Shown piece after piece: positions 16,251-26,277 of a stretch of DNA of 64,000 bases. A program made the translations under genes and the position numbers. The stretch's first letter is position 1; each line of letters begins with the position of its first letter. Origin of the DNA: Acidobacteriota bacterium. Lineage in GTDB: Bacteria; Acidobacteriota; Vicinamibacteria; Vicinamibacterales; SCN-69-37. Where the stretch lies: positions 1 to 64,000 of the forward strand of contig JADYYY010000017.1 in assembly GCA_020853395.1 (NCBI GenBank), written 5' to 3'. Under the pieces are notes generated by a model, which worked only from the letters and a program-made list of their open reading frames with translations, did not search any database and had not been told where the DNA came from.

Positions 16251-19200
16251 TGCGCGTCGCCCGCTGGCTCCTGCTCGCCCTGGCCGCTTTCCTCGCACTC
16301 GCTGCGGCTGTGGTCGTGCTGGGCCTCATCGTGCTCCAGACGTCGTGGGCCAAGGACCGGCTGCGCGATCTGGCCGTCAACCGTGCGAATCGCGTGTTGA
16401 ACGGCCAGCTCTCGATCGGCCGGCTGGGCGGCGCGCTGCTCTCGGGCGTCGCGCTCGACGACGTGAGGCTGGTCCAGGACGGCGTGACCGTCGTCGAAGC
16501 CCCCGCCGTAACGGTGCGCTACAGCCTGCTCACGTTCGTGCGGCAGGGGCTCGTGCTCTCCGAGGTCGTGCTCCGCGATCCGCACGTGCGCGTCGTCGAG
16601 ACCGAGCAGGGATGGAACGTCGCTCGGCTCGCGAAGCCGTCCGCGACGCCGTCGGGCGAACCGATGGCCTTCGCGATCCGCCGTCTCAGCGTTTCGGGCG
16701 GCGCGGTCGAGATCGTCCCCCGCGCCATGGCGCGGCGCGCGCTCATGGACGTGCAGCTCGATGCGACGCTCGGACGCGAAGCCGAGGGCATGGCCATGCA
16801 CGTCGGCCGCCTCACAGGCCGCGAAGAGACGACGGGCTACGTCATCCAGGCGCTGTCTGGCGAGTTCCTCCGCTCGTTCGCCGACGTGCGCGTGCGCTTC
16901 GAGCTCGCGCGGGCAGCGAGCCGGACGGCCGGAGACGTCGAGCTGACGACGAGCGATGACGGTCGCTCGCTCGCCGCCACGGTGGACACGACGTCGCTCG
17001 ATCTGGCGACGATCTTCGACACGCCGCGATGGACCTCGGACATCACGGGGCGCGCCACCGTGCGCGGCGTCCTGGCCTCGGGCGCCCCGCCGTCGTTGAG
17101 GTTCACGTTCGCGGGACCGCACGCCAAGGCGTTCGGCTACGAGGCGACAGCCCTCGACATCGCCGGCGGCCTCGATCGAGGTCTGCTCCGATTCCGGGGA
17201 ACGGCGGCGGCCTACGGCGCGACGGTCGCCACTGATGCGAAATGGCAGTTCGCCAATGCCGAGAGCGGCAGCCGCGCGGGGCTGACGGCGACCGGAACGT
17301 TCCGGTCTGCCGCGTTGACCAACCTTCCGCCGACGCTCGAGCTGCCGCGGTTCACGACGACGTTGAACGGCCGGTATGCCGTGCGGACGGGGACGGAAGG
17401 CTGGTCGGCGGACGTGGCGCTGGAGCAGTCCGAGTTCGAGGGCGCGTCGCTCCAACCCGGCACGACCGGCCACGTCGAGTCAGCGGGCGGCGTGGTGGCC
17501 TACCGCGCGCAGGGCGAGATCGCGGGGCTCGACGTGCAGCGGCTGTCGGCGCCGCTCGACATTCCCCTGCTCGCCGAGGATCGCTTCCACGGCGAAGTGA
17601 GCGGCACGTTCGCGGTGGAAGGCACGCAGTCGGGCCCCGGGCGACGCGTGATCAGCGCGGATGCCTCGCTCGCCGATTCGACGTTGGGCGGCGCCCATTT
17701 CGGCGCGATGGCTCTGAACGTGGCGCTCGACGGCCAACGGCTCGCCGTGCGGGCCGCCGGCGATTTCCAAGGCGTGACGCCGACCCTCGCCGGCTTGAAC
17801 AGCCTCCCGCCGTTCGAGCTGAACGGGACGACGGACGTCGCCGTGACGTTCCACGATCTCGGCGCGCCGATCGGCGTCGAGACCCTGGACGTCCGCGGTC
17901 GAGTCGCGCTGCAGCGGTCCACCGCGCGCGGTGTGACGGTCGAGAACGGCATGATCGACGCCGACCTCGTCGGCGGCGTCGCCACCATCCGCACGCTGAC
18001 GCTCGCCGCCGCCGGCCTCCATCTGGACGCGGACGGTACGGCCGCGCTCGGCCCGACCGGTAACTCCGACCTGCGCGTCGTCGCTGCCGCCGACGACCTG
18101 TCGGCCGTCGGCAAGATCGTGGGCATCGACCTGGCCGGCGCGGCCGATCTGAACGCACGCGTCACCGGGCCAGCGGATTCGCCGCAGGCCGAGGGTGCGC
18201 TCAATGCCCGGTCGATCGCCTACGGTTCCACGTCCGCCCTCACGCTGGGCACGACGTTCACCGCCACACTGCCGGAGCGCAATCCGGATCTCCTGCGGGC
18301 GAATTCGAAGGTCGAGGCGACGTTCGTGAAGGCCGGCGGCCTCGAGATCGTCCGGCTCGGCGGCACCGCGGGCTACGACCGGCGCCTGGTCACGCTCGAC
18401 ACGCGCATCGAGCAGGCAACCCGGACGGTCGAGCTCGCCGGCGTCCTCTCGCTCCAGCCGGAGCAGCGCGAGATTGCGCTTCGACACCTGCAGATCGACA
18501 CGGCGGGCGCGGTCTGGGCCATGCCGGCCGGACGAGCGGCGCGGATCGACCTCGGGGACGACCGCGTACACGTCGATTCGCTCGTGCTCGCGCGCGGGGA
18601 TCAGCGCATCGAGGTGGGCGGTGACGTCGGCCTCGGCGACCAGCCGCCGCCGGACGACGCGCCGCCGCTCACCGTGCGGGCCGAGCGCGTGCAGCTCGCC
18701 GATCTCAATCAGATCCTGATGAGCGGCCGGAAGCTCGACGGACTCCTGAACGCCACCGCCACGATCCAGGGGCCGATCCGCACGCCGGACGTTGCCGCCG
18801 AGTTCCTGATCGTCAACGGTCGCATCGAGAACATGCCGTTCACGGCCGCCCGCGGCAACGTCCGGTACGCCGAATCGATCGCGACGATCGACGCCGAGCT
18901 GCAGCAGACCTCGGCCAACCGGCTGACGATTGCCGGAACCGTCGGGGTCCCGACGGCCGCCGCCACGGGAGCGACGCCGGGACTCGACGTGCGCGTGCAG
19001 AGCACGCCAATCGACCTGGGCTTCATCCAGGGCTTCACGACGGAAGTGACCGACGTGACCGGCACGGGCACGTTCGACGTGCACGTAACCGGCCAGACGC
19101 ACGCACCGTTCGTCGACGGCAGCATCGCGATCGACCAGGCCGGCTTCATGCTCGACACGACGGGCGTCCGCTACCGCAACTTCGACGCGCGCCTGGCGTT

Positions 19201-20497
19201 CGCCCGCAACCACCTGAGCATCCAGCGCCTGCAGCTCACCGACGACGACGGCCATACGCTGAGCGCGGAGGGTGGGCTCGACGTCATCGGCGCGGCCGCC
19301 GAGCGCTCGCTCGACGTCCGGCTGAAGGCGTCGGACTTCCACGTGCTGAACAACAAGTCCGGCAGCCTGCAGGTCGACGGCACGCTGCAGGCTGCCGGCG
19401 GGTTTCTCTCTCCGCGTATCACGGGCGATCTCCGGATCGCGCAAGGCCGCCTCGAGGTCGACCAGATTCTCGAGACGCTGACGAAGAACGTCTACAGCAC
19501 GCGGCCGCAGGCACCGGAGGATGCCGATGCTCCCGAGGCCTCACCCGGCGGCATACGGGCGGGCGCAGGAGCGCCCGGCGCCGCGGCACCATCGTCCGCC
19601 GCTCTACAGGACTCGAGCCCGTCTCCACCCGCGCCCACGCCGGCGGCCCCGTCTGCAAACCAGGCGGCTGGCGCGGACAGCGCCGCAGCGGCGGCGCCCG
19701 GCCTCTTCGACCGTGTCGATCTCGCGATCGCCGTCACGATGCCGGACAACCTCGTGATTCGCGGCCGCGCTCTGCGGATGGATGGTTCGGCCATCGGGCT
19801 CGGCGACGTGAACATCGTCGCCGGCGGATCGCTCGACGTCGCGAAACGGCCCGGCGCCCCGCTGGCGATCACCGGCAGCCTCGGCGTGCAGCGCGGCTAC
19901 TACGCGTTCCAAGGGCGGCGGTTCGACGTTCAACGCGACAGCACCGTCAGATTCCGGGGTCAGCAGCCGATCGACCCGGCGCTCGACATCACGGCGACGC
20001 GCGTCATCTCTGGCGTCGAGACGGAGGTCCAGGTGCAGGGGACGATGCGCGAGCCGACGATCAGGCTCGCGAGCCGTCCGCCGCTCGACGACGCGGAAGT
20101 ACTGTCGCTGATCGTGTTCGGCCAGCAGATCAACGAGCTCGGCAGCTCGGAGCGGACGTCGCTGTCCGAGCGCGTGGCGTCGATGGCGGCGGGCGCCATC
20201 GCCACGCCGGTGGCTGACTCGGTGGCCCGGGCGCTGAACCTCGACCTGTTCGAGATTCAGGCGCCATCCGGATCGAGCGCGCCGGTCGTGCAACTCGGCA
20301 GCCAGATCGGCGAGCGTTTGTACGTCGGCGTCCGGCAGGAAGTCGGACGGGGCGATCGGCGGCGTCTGTCCGTCGAGTACCGGCTTTCGGACGTCCTGCG
20401 GCTGGTGACGTCGATCGCGCAGGGCGCACCGGAACAGCGGGCGGACCGGCGCAACGAAGCAGGCGGAGTGGATCTGATCTACGAGACGAGGTATTGA
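16250..20497 (+). CDS. tamB: TamB-like translocation and assembly protein (DUF490)
   Basis: A 1415-residue periplasm-spanning protein. An N-terminal membrane anchor (about 5-30) precedes a very long run of short beta-strand repeats forming a hydrophobic groove, and the C-terminal ~350 residues are the DUF490 domain ending in YETRY. A Pro/Ala-rich insert lies at about 1086-1150 and breaks the groove. AsmA/TamB family members bridge the two membranes and are proposed to carry phospholipids or help autotransporter folding. The ATG shares its A with the TGA of tamA, so the pair is translationally coupled. Confidence 0.92.
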   Translation: MRVARWLLLALAAFLALAAAVVVLGLIVLQTSWAKDRLRDLAVNRANRVLNGQLSIGRLGGALLSGVALDDVRLVQDGVTVVEAPAVTVRYSLLTFVRQGLVLSEVVLRDPHVRVVETEQGWNVARLAKPSATPSGEPMAFAIRRLSVSGGAVEIVPRAMARRALMDVQLDATLGREAEGMAMHVGRLTGREETTGYVIQALSGEFLRSFADVRVRFELARAASRTAGDVELTTSDDGRSLAATVDTTSLDLATIFDTPRWTSDITGRATVRGVLASGAPPSLRFTFAGPHAKAFGYEATALDIAGGLDRGLLRFRGTAAAYGATVATDAKWQFANAESGSRAGLTATGTFRSAALTNLPPTLELPRFTTTLNGRYAVRTGTEGWSADVALEQSEFEGASLQPGTTGHVESAGGVVAYRAQGEIAGLDVQRLSAPLDIPLLAEDRFHGEVSGTFAVEGTQSGPGRRVISADASLADSTLGGAHFGAMALNVALDGQRLAVRAAGDFQGVTPTLAGLNSLPPFELNGTTDVAVTFHDLGAPIGVETLDVRGRVALQRSTARGVTVENGMIDADLVGGVATIRTLTLAAAGLHLDADGTAALGPTGNSDLRVVAAADDLSAVGKIVGIDLAGAADLNARVTGPADSPQAEGALNARSIAYGSTSALTLGTTFTATLPERNPDLLRANSKVEATFVKAGGLEIVRLGGTAGYDRRLVTLDTRIEQATRTVELAGVLSLQPEQREIALRHLQIDTAGAVWAMPAGRAARIDLGDDRVHVDSLVLARGDQRIEVGGDVGLGDQPPPDDAPPLTVRAERVQLADLNQILMSGRKLDGLLNATATIQGPIRTPDVAAEFLIVNGRIENMPFTAARGNVRYAESIATIDAELQQTSANRLTIAGTVGVPTAAATGATPGLDVRVQSTPIDLGFIQGFTTEVTDVTGTGTFDVHVTGQTHAPFVDGSIAIDQAGFMLDTTGVRYRNFDARLAFARNHLSIQRLQLTDDDGHTLSAEGGLDVIGAAAERSLDVRLKASDFHVLNNKSGSLQVDGTLQAAGGFLSPRITGDLRIAQGRLEVDQILETLTKNVYSTRPQAPEDADAPEASPGGIRAGAGAPGAAAPSSAALQDSSPSPPAPTPAAPSANQAAGADSAAAAAPGLFDRVDLAIAVTMPDNLVIRGRALRMDGSAIGLGDVNIVAGGSLDVAKRPGAPLAITGSLGVQRGYYAFQGRRFDVQRDSTVRFRGQQPIDPALDITATRVISGVETEVQVQGTMREPTIRLASRPPLDDAEVLSLIVFGQQINELGSSERTSLSERVASMAAGAIATPVADSVARALNLDLFEIQAPSGSSAPVVQLGSQIGERLYVGVRQEVGRGDRRRLSVEYRLSDVLRLVTSIAQGAPEQRADRRNEAGGVDLIYETRY

Positions 20498-20500
20498 CCC

Positions 20501-20824
20501 ATGAGAGCCATGTTGGGAGTCGTGTTCGCCATCGCGATGGCCGGTGTGCTGGCGTCGAGACCGGAGGCGGCGCCTGCCGCCGAAACGGTACCGCAAGCCA
20601 TCACGGTGGTCGGTTGCGTGGAGCGGGACGCCGCGTCGCGCGCCGATATCTACAAGCTCGTCGTCAAGGCGAACGGCGGCAGCCGGATCTACCGGCTCTC
20701 GGCGGGCGGCAACGTCGACATTCCGGGAGCGCTGGGCCGCACCGTCGAAGTCACCGGGACCGTCGGCGCCAATGACGTCCTGACCGTGCAGAAGATGCGG
20801 ACCGTCTCGGAACGCTGTTCCTGA
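20501..20824 (+). CDS. Small secreted protein with OB-like core, hypothetical
   Basis: A 107-residue exported protein. A signal peptide of ~26 residues is followed by a beta-rich domain beginning TVVGCVERD and including YRLSAGGNVDIPGALGRTVEVTG, a pattern seen in small secreted acidobacterial proteins with an OB-like fold. A second Cys is near the end (ERCS), so a disulfide with the Cys in VGCVE is possible. It starts 3 nt after tamB and is probably the third gene of that operon. Function is unknown. Confidence 0.7.
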   Translation: MRAMLGVVFAIAMAGVLASRPEAAPAAETVPQAITVVGCVERDAASRADIYKLVVKANGGSRIYRLSAGGNVDIPGALGRTVEVTGTVGANDVLTVQKMRTVSERCS

Positions 20825-20844
20825 ACGAGCAAGAGGAGGACCCC

Positions 20845-21072
20845 ATGAGCGCGAAGGACAAACTCGAGATCGGCCTCAAGCCGGATGCGCCCTATCGGCC
20901 GGACAATCTCCCCGAGCACCAGCACTCGCCCGAGGAATCCAAAGCCCGCGCCCGCGCGCCGCGAGCCGACGACGACAAGACGCAGAAGGTGCGGCAGGAA
21001 GCCTGGGATCGCCAGCGCCAGCACGAGGTCGAGGACGCGAACGAGCCGGATGAGAAGCTGCCAGATCAGTGA
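20845..21072 (+). CDS. Small, highly charged hypothetical protein
   Basis: A 75-residue hydrophilic protein, rich in Asp, Glu, Lys, Arg and Pro and probably disordered. A strong AGGAGG lies 5 nt before the ATG and supports it as a real gene. No domain is recognised. Its stop codon abuts the stop of the convergent AsmA-like gene at a TGATCA palindrome. Confidence 0.65.
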   Translation: MSAKDKLEIGLKPDAPYRPDNLPEHQHSPEESKARARAPRADDDKTQKVRQEAWDRQRQHEVEDANEPDEKLPDQ

Positions 21073-22644
21073 TCAGTCGCTCCTCGTGAGCACCTTGCCG
21101 ATCCGGACGCCGAGCTTCGGATCGTCGGGCGTGCCGCTGATCCGGATCGGCACCACGGCGCCCGCGCCGTCGCGGCGGAACAGCCAGTCGAACGGCTTGA
21201 TGAACCACGACTTGACCCCGCCGACCGCCTGCGACACCGTGGCTTGCATGCGCAGCGTGCCGTCGAAGTCCATCGTCCGGCTCGCGAGGCCGTAGCGGCC
21301 ACGAACCGCCACGGTGGCGCCGGGCAGCATGAACGTGACGCTCGTCAGCGTCAGCACGCCGCGCGCCATCTGAAAGCGACCCCGCAGATTGGTGGCGAGC
21401 CGCGCGTCCTTCGGCTTCGCGGCGGCCCCCTTCGGCGGCTTGCCCCGGCTGCGGAGGCTCAGATCGACGAGTTTCGCTTGGACCTGCCCATCGGTGAAGT
21501 GCGCCTGCGCGAGGCGAAACGCGCCGCGGAGCGCCAGGCGGTCGCGAACCGGCCCGCGGCCCGGTGCCAGCGCAACCGTGCTCTCGAGCGTCATGGCCCC
21601 GGTCATCATCGGCGTCGACGCGTCCATCGAGAGCCGCAGGAGGTCTTCGATTCGGCCGTTGTCGATCGTCACCTTCAGCGAGATGTCGTGACGGCCAGGG
21701 CCGGGCAGATTCTCGACACGGCCGGTCACGTGCAGCGGCGTGTCGAAGAGCGTGGCGTCGACGCTCTCGAGCTCGGTCGACCCGTTCGAGCCGTCCACGA
21801 CGGCGCGGAAGGTCGTCTTCAGCGGCACCGGCTTGCCGCCGATGTCGAGGTTGAAGTCCGGCGTATCGGTCCAGCCGGCCACGCGGATCGCCGTGAGGTG
21901 CCCTTCGTACGTCCCTTCGGAGGTCAGCGTGCCGCCGACGCCCTTGATGGTGTCGAGATCCGCGAGCGAGAACGTGTAGTCCCCCGAGAGCGGCAGCGCC
22001 GCCGGCTGCCCTTTGCGCCACGGACCGATGGTGCCCGACGTGTCGACGCGCCCTTCAGGGACAGGGTTGACGAGCGACGTCGAGAACGGCATCTTCCGGC
22101 CGAAGCCCACATCGCGGACCTCCAGCTCCCGGATCTTGAACACCAGCGGAGGCTGGTCGGCCTGTTTGCGGAGAATCGTCAGCTCTCCATTCTCGGTCTC
22201 GAGGCGATTGACGATGATGTCGCCCGCGGCTTCGCCGTCATCCGGAAGGTCGAAGTCCGGACGGCTGTCGTCCGGCGGCACGTTGATCCGCAACCCGCCG
22301 ACGTGCACCGTGTCGACGTGGCGCCGCAGCGCGGACAGCAGCCCGACGTCCATCCAGAAGTGATCGATGGCCAGGAACGGCGGCAGCTCTGGCTGCGCCG
22401 GGTCGCGGACGACGAGGCTCGTGCCCGACACGCGCCACCGCGGCACGATCGACAGCGATAGCGACTCGATGCGCACATCGAGGCCGAGACGGGCCGACAA
22501 CTCACGCTCGGCCGTCGCCCTGAACCGGTTCGGCTGGAGGAGGATCAGCGAGGCGATCGCGAGGGTCGCCGGCACGCTGACGCCGGCGATCGCCAGCCAG
22601 AGGAGGAGCCTGCGGCGACGCGAAGACGAACCGGATCCTGTCAT
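21073..22644 (-). CDS. AsmA-like membrane-anchored periplasmic protein
   Basis: A 523-residue protein with an N-terminal basic segment and membrane helix (about 10-35), then AsmA-type beta repeats, starting with FRATAERELSARLGLDV and LSLSIVPRWRVSGTSLVV. The C-terminal part (VRGRYGLASRTMDFDGTLR) is the usual AsmA-like end domain, followed by GTPDDPKLGVRIG. AsmA-like proteins are relatives of TamB with roles in envelope lipid balance; finding one facing tamA-tamB fits an envelope locus. The start at 22644 places the basic n-region first; the frame extends to 22749 without Shine-Dalgarno support. Confidence 0.85.
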   Translation of the reverse strand: MTGSGSSSRRRRLLLWLAIAGVSVPATLAIASLILLQPNRFRATAERELSARLGLDVRIESLSLSIVPRWRVSGTSLVVRDPAQPELPPFLAIDHFWMDVGLLSALRRHVDTVHVGGLRINVPPDDSRPDFDLPDDGEAAGDIIVNRLETENGELTILRKQADQPPLVFKIRELEVRDVGFGRKMPFSTSLVNPVPEGRVDTSGTIGPWRKGQPAALPLSGDYTFSLADLDTIKGVGGTLTSEGTYEGHLTAIRVAGWTDTPDFNLDIGGKPVPLKTTFRAVVDGSNGSTELESVDATLFDTPLHVTGRVENLPGPGRHDISLKVTIDNGRIEDLLRLSMDASTPMMTGAMTLESTVALAPGRGPVRDRLALRGAFRLAQAHFTDGQVQAKLVDLSLRSRGKPPKGAAAKPKDARLATNLRGRFQMARGVLTLTSVTFMLPGATVAVRGRYGLASRTMDFDGTLRMQATVSQAVGGVKSWFIKPFDWLFRRDGAGAVVPIRISGTPDDPKLGVRIGKVLTRSD

Positions 22645-22765
22645 TCGGCCGGGTGTGTGCAAGCGGAATACCACAGTCGTCCCTGCGCCGACCTTCGCTC
22701 GTGGGTCGTGACCTGGACAGAAAGAGCGTCGCGCAGCCCACGGCCTCACGCCAGCAACCGCGTCC

Positions 22766-23926
22766 CTACGGCGCCACGCCTATTCTTCCTGTCCAGACGT
22801 TCAAGACCCAGAAGTACTGGAGTGCCAGCCCCAGCAGCGCCAGGCCGGCGGTGGCGCGATCGCTCGTGCGCATCGCGAGCACGATGGGGATCGACACGAT
22901 GCCGAACGTGAATCGAGGGACGGAACCGATCGCGACAGCGCCGGGCTGGCTGATGGCCACGAGGAGGAGCGCAGCAGCGACGGCGTACGCGCGGAGCTCC
23001 ATGCCGACCGACACCGTCCACGCGAACACGGTGGTCACGCAGGCCAGCGCGAGAGAGACCACCGTGGCCGTGAAATACAGGTCGTGGCCCAACGCGCCGA
23101 TGGCGTCGCGCCAGCGGTCCAATGCCCGGGCAGCGTCGAACGACAGCCCCCAGGCCTCTTGTGTCGCCTGATAGGCGTCGAGACGGCCGGTCGCGATCGC
23201 GGCGATCAGCATCCAAAGCCACGGGGCGGCGACGGCAGTGAGCGCGAGCCCGAGGATGGCGGGAGATCGCCAGACATCACGGCGCGTGCGCCACTCCGAC
23301 GCGACGAATGCCACCCCAGCCGCCGAGAGCGGCAGGACGTAGCCGCGGCTGAGCGCCGCTCCAACCAGCAGCGCCGACGAAAGCCCGGGCCTGCGCGCGA
23401 CGAGCGCGTACAGGCAGCCTATCGCGCACGCGGCATAACACGCCTCCGAGTACGGCACCTGCAGCACGAACGCGGTCGGAAAACAGGTCCAGAGACCGAC
23501 CGCCCTCAGCGCAGCCCGATCGTCGGCGACTCGCCGGACGAGCGCGGCCAGCCAGACGCACGCGACGGCGCCGAGCGTGAGGTTCAAGAGCACGGCGGCG
23601 GCTTCGAAGCCCACGCCAGTCGCAGCGCTGACGCCGCGCGTCAGGAGGGGAAACGCCGGGAAGAACGCCCAGTTGTTGGGCTGCACGGCGCCGGCGCCAT
23701 CGACCGGAAGCGGGACGGGATAGCCGTCCACGGCGATCGAGCGGTAGAAGACGGCATCCCATCGCGCCACCGCGTCGGCCCACAACCGCAGCGGCGGACC
23801 GCCGGGGAACCGCGCGCCGTGCAGTCGATCCTCGACCAGCAGCAGGATGGCAAGGCCGACGGCACGTGACGCCACGTAGAGCCCGAGCGCGTCGGCCGCC
23901 AGCCGCCGCGCCGCACGCGACGTCAC
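22766..23926 (-). CDS. PIG-V-like membrane mannosyltransferase
   Basis: A 386-residue polytopic protein with about nine or ten helices. The first periplasmic loop has ARWDAVFYRSIAVDGYP, with the W-D acidic motif of GT-C glycosyltransferases, and the next has NNWAFFPAFPLLTRG, both typical of the PIG-V family (mannose transfer from a lipid-linked donor). The acceptor is unknown. The ATG overlaps the TGA of thpR by 4 nt, so it is the last gene of a coupled minus-strand operon. Confidence 0.78.
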   Translation of the reverse strand: MTSRAARRLAADALGLYVASRAVGLAILLLVEDRLHGARFPGGPPLRLWADAVARWDAVFYRSIAVDGYPVPLPVDGAGAVQPNNWAFFPAFPLLTRGVSAATGVGFEAAAVLLNLTLGAVACVWLAALVRRVADDRAALRAVGLWTCFPTAFVLQVPYSEACYAACAIGCLYALVARRPGLSSALLVGAALSRGYVLPLSAAGVAFVASEWRTRRDVWRSPAILGLALTAVAAPWLWMLIAAIATGRLDAYQATQEAWGLSFDAARALDRWRDAIGALGHDLYFTATVVSLALACVTTVFAWTVSVGMELRAYAVAAALLLVAISQPGAVAIGSVPRFTFGIVSIPIVLAMRTSDRATAGLALLGLALQYFWVLNVWTGRIGVAP

Positions 23927-24510
23927 GCGTCCGTTCCTGACAGCGCCGCGCGAGACAGCGTCTCGTACGCCGGCCCGGCGTCGGTCAACGTGCTGCGCAC
24001 GAGCTCGATGCGATCGATCGGCTCGTCGCGCACGCCCATCTGCCGCGACACGCCGTCGAGCTCGCGGCCGACCGCGCGCGCGTCACGGCCGCCGGCATGT
24101 TTCCGGAACCTGGCGAGCGTCACGTGAGCGGACCGTGCTGGATCGATGGCGAGCGCTGGGTGCGCGCGACGGACGCTCGCGGCGAGCGCGCTCGCGAGCT
24201 GCGCGAGCCGAGGCCCGCCGGCCGGCACCTCCAGGCTGATCAACCGCGGCCTCGGCCCGGGCGGCAGCGTGCGCAGGCCGCCGAGCCGGATCCTGAAGGC
24301 CGGCCAGGCCGCCGCCGTGGCGGCTACCGCGCCGGCGACCGATTCCACGGGCACATCGCAGAGATCGTCGCAGAAGAAGTGCGTCAGGTGCAGCGTGCCG
24401 GCGGGCACCGGGCGGAGCACGTCGCGATGCTGGCCGAGCAACTCGTCGAGCCCGGCGTGGCACCAACGCTGCGCGTCGCCTCCGAGCATCGTCGCGACGA
24501 ACACGCGCAT
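23923..24510 (-). CDS. thpR: RNA 2',3'-cyclic phosphodiesterase (2'-5' RNA ligase family)
   Basis: A 195-residue 2H phosphoesterase. The two catalytic HxTx motifs are H41-L-T-H and H129-V-T-L. The enzyme opens 2',3'-cyclic phosphates on RNA ends and may ligate tRNA halves. Its length is normal. It starts 3 nt after the symporter stop and overlaps the PIG-V gene by 4 nt, so it is embedded in a transport operon to which it has no obvious link. Confidence 0.92.
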   Translation of the reverse strand: MRVFVATMLGGDAQRWCHAGLDELLGQHRDVLRPVPAGTLHLTHFFCDDLCDVPVESVAGAVAATAAAWPAFRIRLGGLRTLPPGPRPRLISLEVPAGGPRLAQLASALAASVRRAHPALAIDPARSAHVTLARFRKHAGGRDARAVGRELDGVSRQMGVRDEPIDRIELVRSTLTDAGPAYETLSRAALSGTDA

Positions 24511-24513
24511 GGA

Positions 24514-26277
24514 TCAGGACACGGAGACGAACGATCCGAAGGTGCGCTTGAACGCCAGGCCGGTCACCAGGCTCACGGCCGCGGCGATCGCGACGATCGG
24601 CCAACGACCCACGTAGGCGGTCGAGAGCGCGATGATCGCCGCGCCGACCATCGTGGCGCCGAGCGCCGCGATGCCGAGCCCGCGCGCAATCGGCGCCCAC
24701 CCCAGCGGCGCGATCCCCGCCTTCTTCGCGATCGGTCCCCACGAGCCGAGCGGACGCGCGCGGCGATAGAACTCCACGAGCTGCGCCTCGGGCTCCGGCT
24801 CGGTCAAGAGCGCCACGGCGATCCAGAGCACGCACGTCGACGCCATCGACGCGAAGACGACGAGATAGGCCGACGCCTCGCCGGCGTCGATGAAATAGCG
24901 GAACACGACGTACTGGTTGAAGAGGAACAGCAGCGGGCCGCCGAACGACGCGGCGGCGCGGGCCTTGCCGTTGAACCGCCACCACCACCACTGCGCCCAG
25001 TTCGCCGTGAGCTCGGCCGACGAGAGCCCCAGCATGAAGACCGAGATGTCGATGACGTTCTCGGCCGTGCTCGCCACGATCATCGAGAGGCCCACGATCG
25101 TCGCGGCCACGATCCGGCCGACCACGAGGTAGTGGCGATCCGACGCGCGCCGGACGACCGAGCGGCGGTAGACGTCGTTCACGAACACCTGCGCGCCGAA
25201 GTTCATGTTCGAGCTGACGGTGGACATGATCGACGCGAGGATCCCGCTGACCGCCAGGCCGAGCACGCCGGCCGGCAGGTAGTGGCCGAGCAGCATCCCG
25301 TACGCCAGCTCCTTGTTGATGCTGCCGTCGCGCAGCCCGGGCCAGCGGACGATCGCGCCGAGCGCAGGCAACGTCAACAGCGCGAGCATCAGGAACAGGA
25401 TGACCTGCGTCCAGACGTACATCTTCGCGGCCTCCCGTCCGTTCCGGCACGAGAGGATGCGCTGGCCCTCCATGGCACCCGCCATCGGCGCCGTGTCCCC
25501 GCCGTAGCCCACGGCCGTGCCGACCGCCCAGGCAACCACGCCGACGACGCCCAGCAGCTCGTGCTGGAGAGGCGGGTACCACTGCACGGCTTGCGGACCC
25601 GCGGCCGCGAGCACGGCGGCATGGAGCGCGGACGGCCCGCCGAAGTCGGCCTGCACGGCCCACACCAGCGTGAGCGACGCGACGATGATGACGAGCGTCT
25701 GGAAGAAGTCCGAGATCACCACGCCGATGTAGCCGGAGAGCAGGACGTAGAACAGGATGATCGGCACGACGACGGCGAACGTCGTCCACAGGCTCCAGCC
25801 GAGCATCGGCTGCGCGACCTTGTGCATGCCGAGCAGGCCGGCGCCCGTCCAGGCGACGACGGCGATGAAGACGCTGCGCAGCGCCACCCAGGTCCTGACC
25901 GCGATGGCCGGGCCGCCGCTGAAGCGCAGCTCGTAGAACTCGGGCGAGGTCGTGAGCGCGAGGCGGCGCCAGAACACGGCGAACAGCACGGCGCCGATCA
26001 TCAGGCCGAGCCCGAAGCGGCTGAGATACCACCAGGCGACGAACACGCCGGTGATGACGGTCATGCCGCAGTAGGCCGGCGCGACGTCGGCGTTCATGCA
26101 CGTCGCGGCGTACGACGCGCCGTTGAGCCAGCCCGGCAGCCGCCGGCCGGCGAGGAAGTAGCTCTCGAGGTCGCCGCCGGCGCGCCGCCGCAGTGCCGCG
26201 CCCATGACGACGAGCACCGCCATGTAGGCGGCCATGACGACGTAGTCGAGCGGCTGCAGTTGAGCGGTGAAGGTCAT
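24514..26277 (-). CDS. Sodium:solute symporter (SSS family)
   Basis: A 587-residue transporter with about 13-14 helices. GGDLESYFLAGRRLPGWLNG after helix 1 and an internal VSGILASIMSTVSSNMN segment (a helix typical of SSS sodium sites) identify the family. Substrates are usually sugars, sialic acid or other organic solutes. The ATG is in a 4-nt overlap with the stop of the AGE epimerase gene, which argues for import of an amino sugar or hexose handled by that enzyme. Confidence 0.92.
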   Translation of the reverse strand: MTFTAQLQPLDYVVMAAYMAVLVVMGAALRRRAGGDLESYFLAGRRLPGWLNGASYAATCMNADVAPAYCGMTVITGVFVAWWYLSRFGLGLMIGAVLFAVFWRRLALTTSPEFYELRFSGGPAIAVRTWVALRSVFIAVVAWTGAGLLGMHKVAQPMLGWSLWTTFAVVVPIILFYVLLSGYIGVVISDFFQTLVIIVASLTLVWAVQADFGGPSALHAAVLAAAGPQAVQWYPPLQHELLGVVGVVAWAVGTAVGYGGDTAPMAGAMEGQRILSCRNGREAAKMYVWTQVILFLMLALLTLPALGAIVRWPGLRDGSINKELAYGMLLGHYLPAGVLGLAVSGILASIMSTVSSNMNFGAQVFVNDVYRRSVVRRASDRHYLVVGRIVAATIVGLSMIVASTAENVIDISVFMLGLSSAELTANWAQWWWWRFNGKARAAASFGGPLLFLFNQYVVFRYFIDAGEASAYLVVFASMASTCVLWIAVALLTEPEPEAQLVEFYRRARPLGSWGPIAKKAGIAPLGWAPIARGLGIAALGATMVGAAIIALSTAYVGRWPIVAIAAAVSLVTGLAFKRTFGSFVSVS

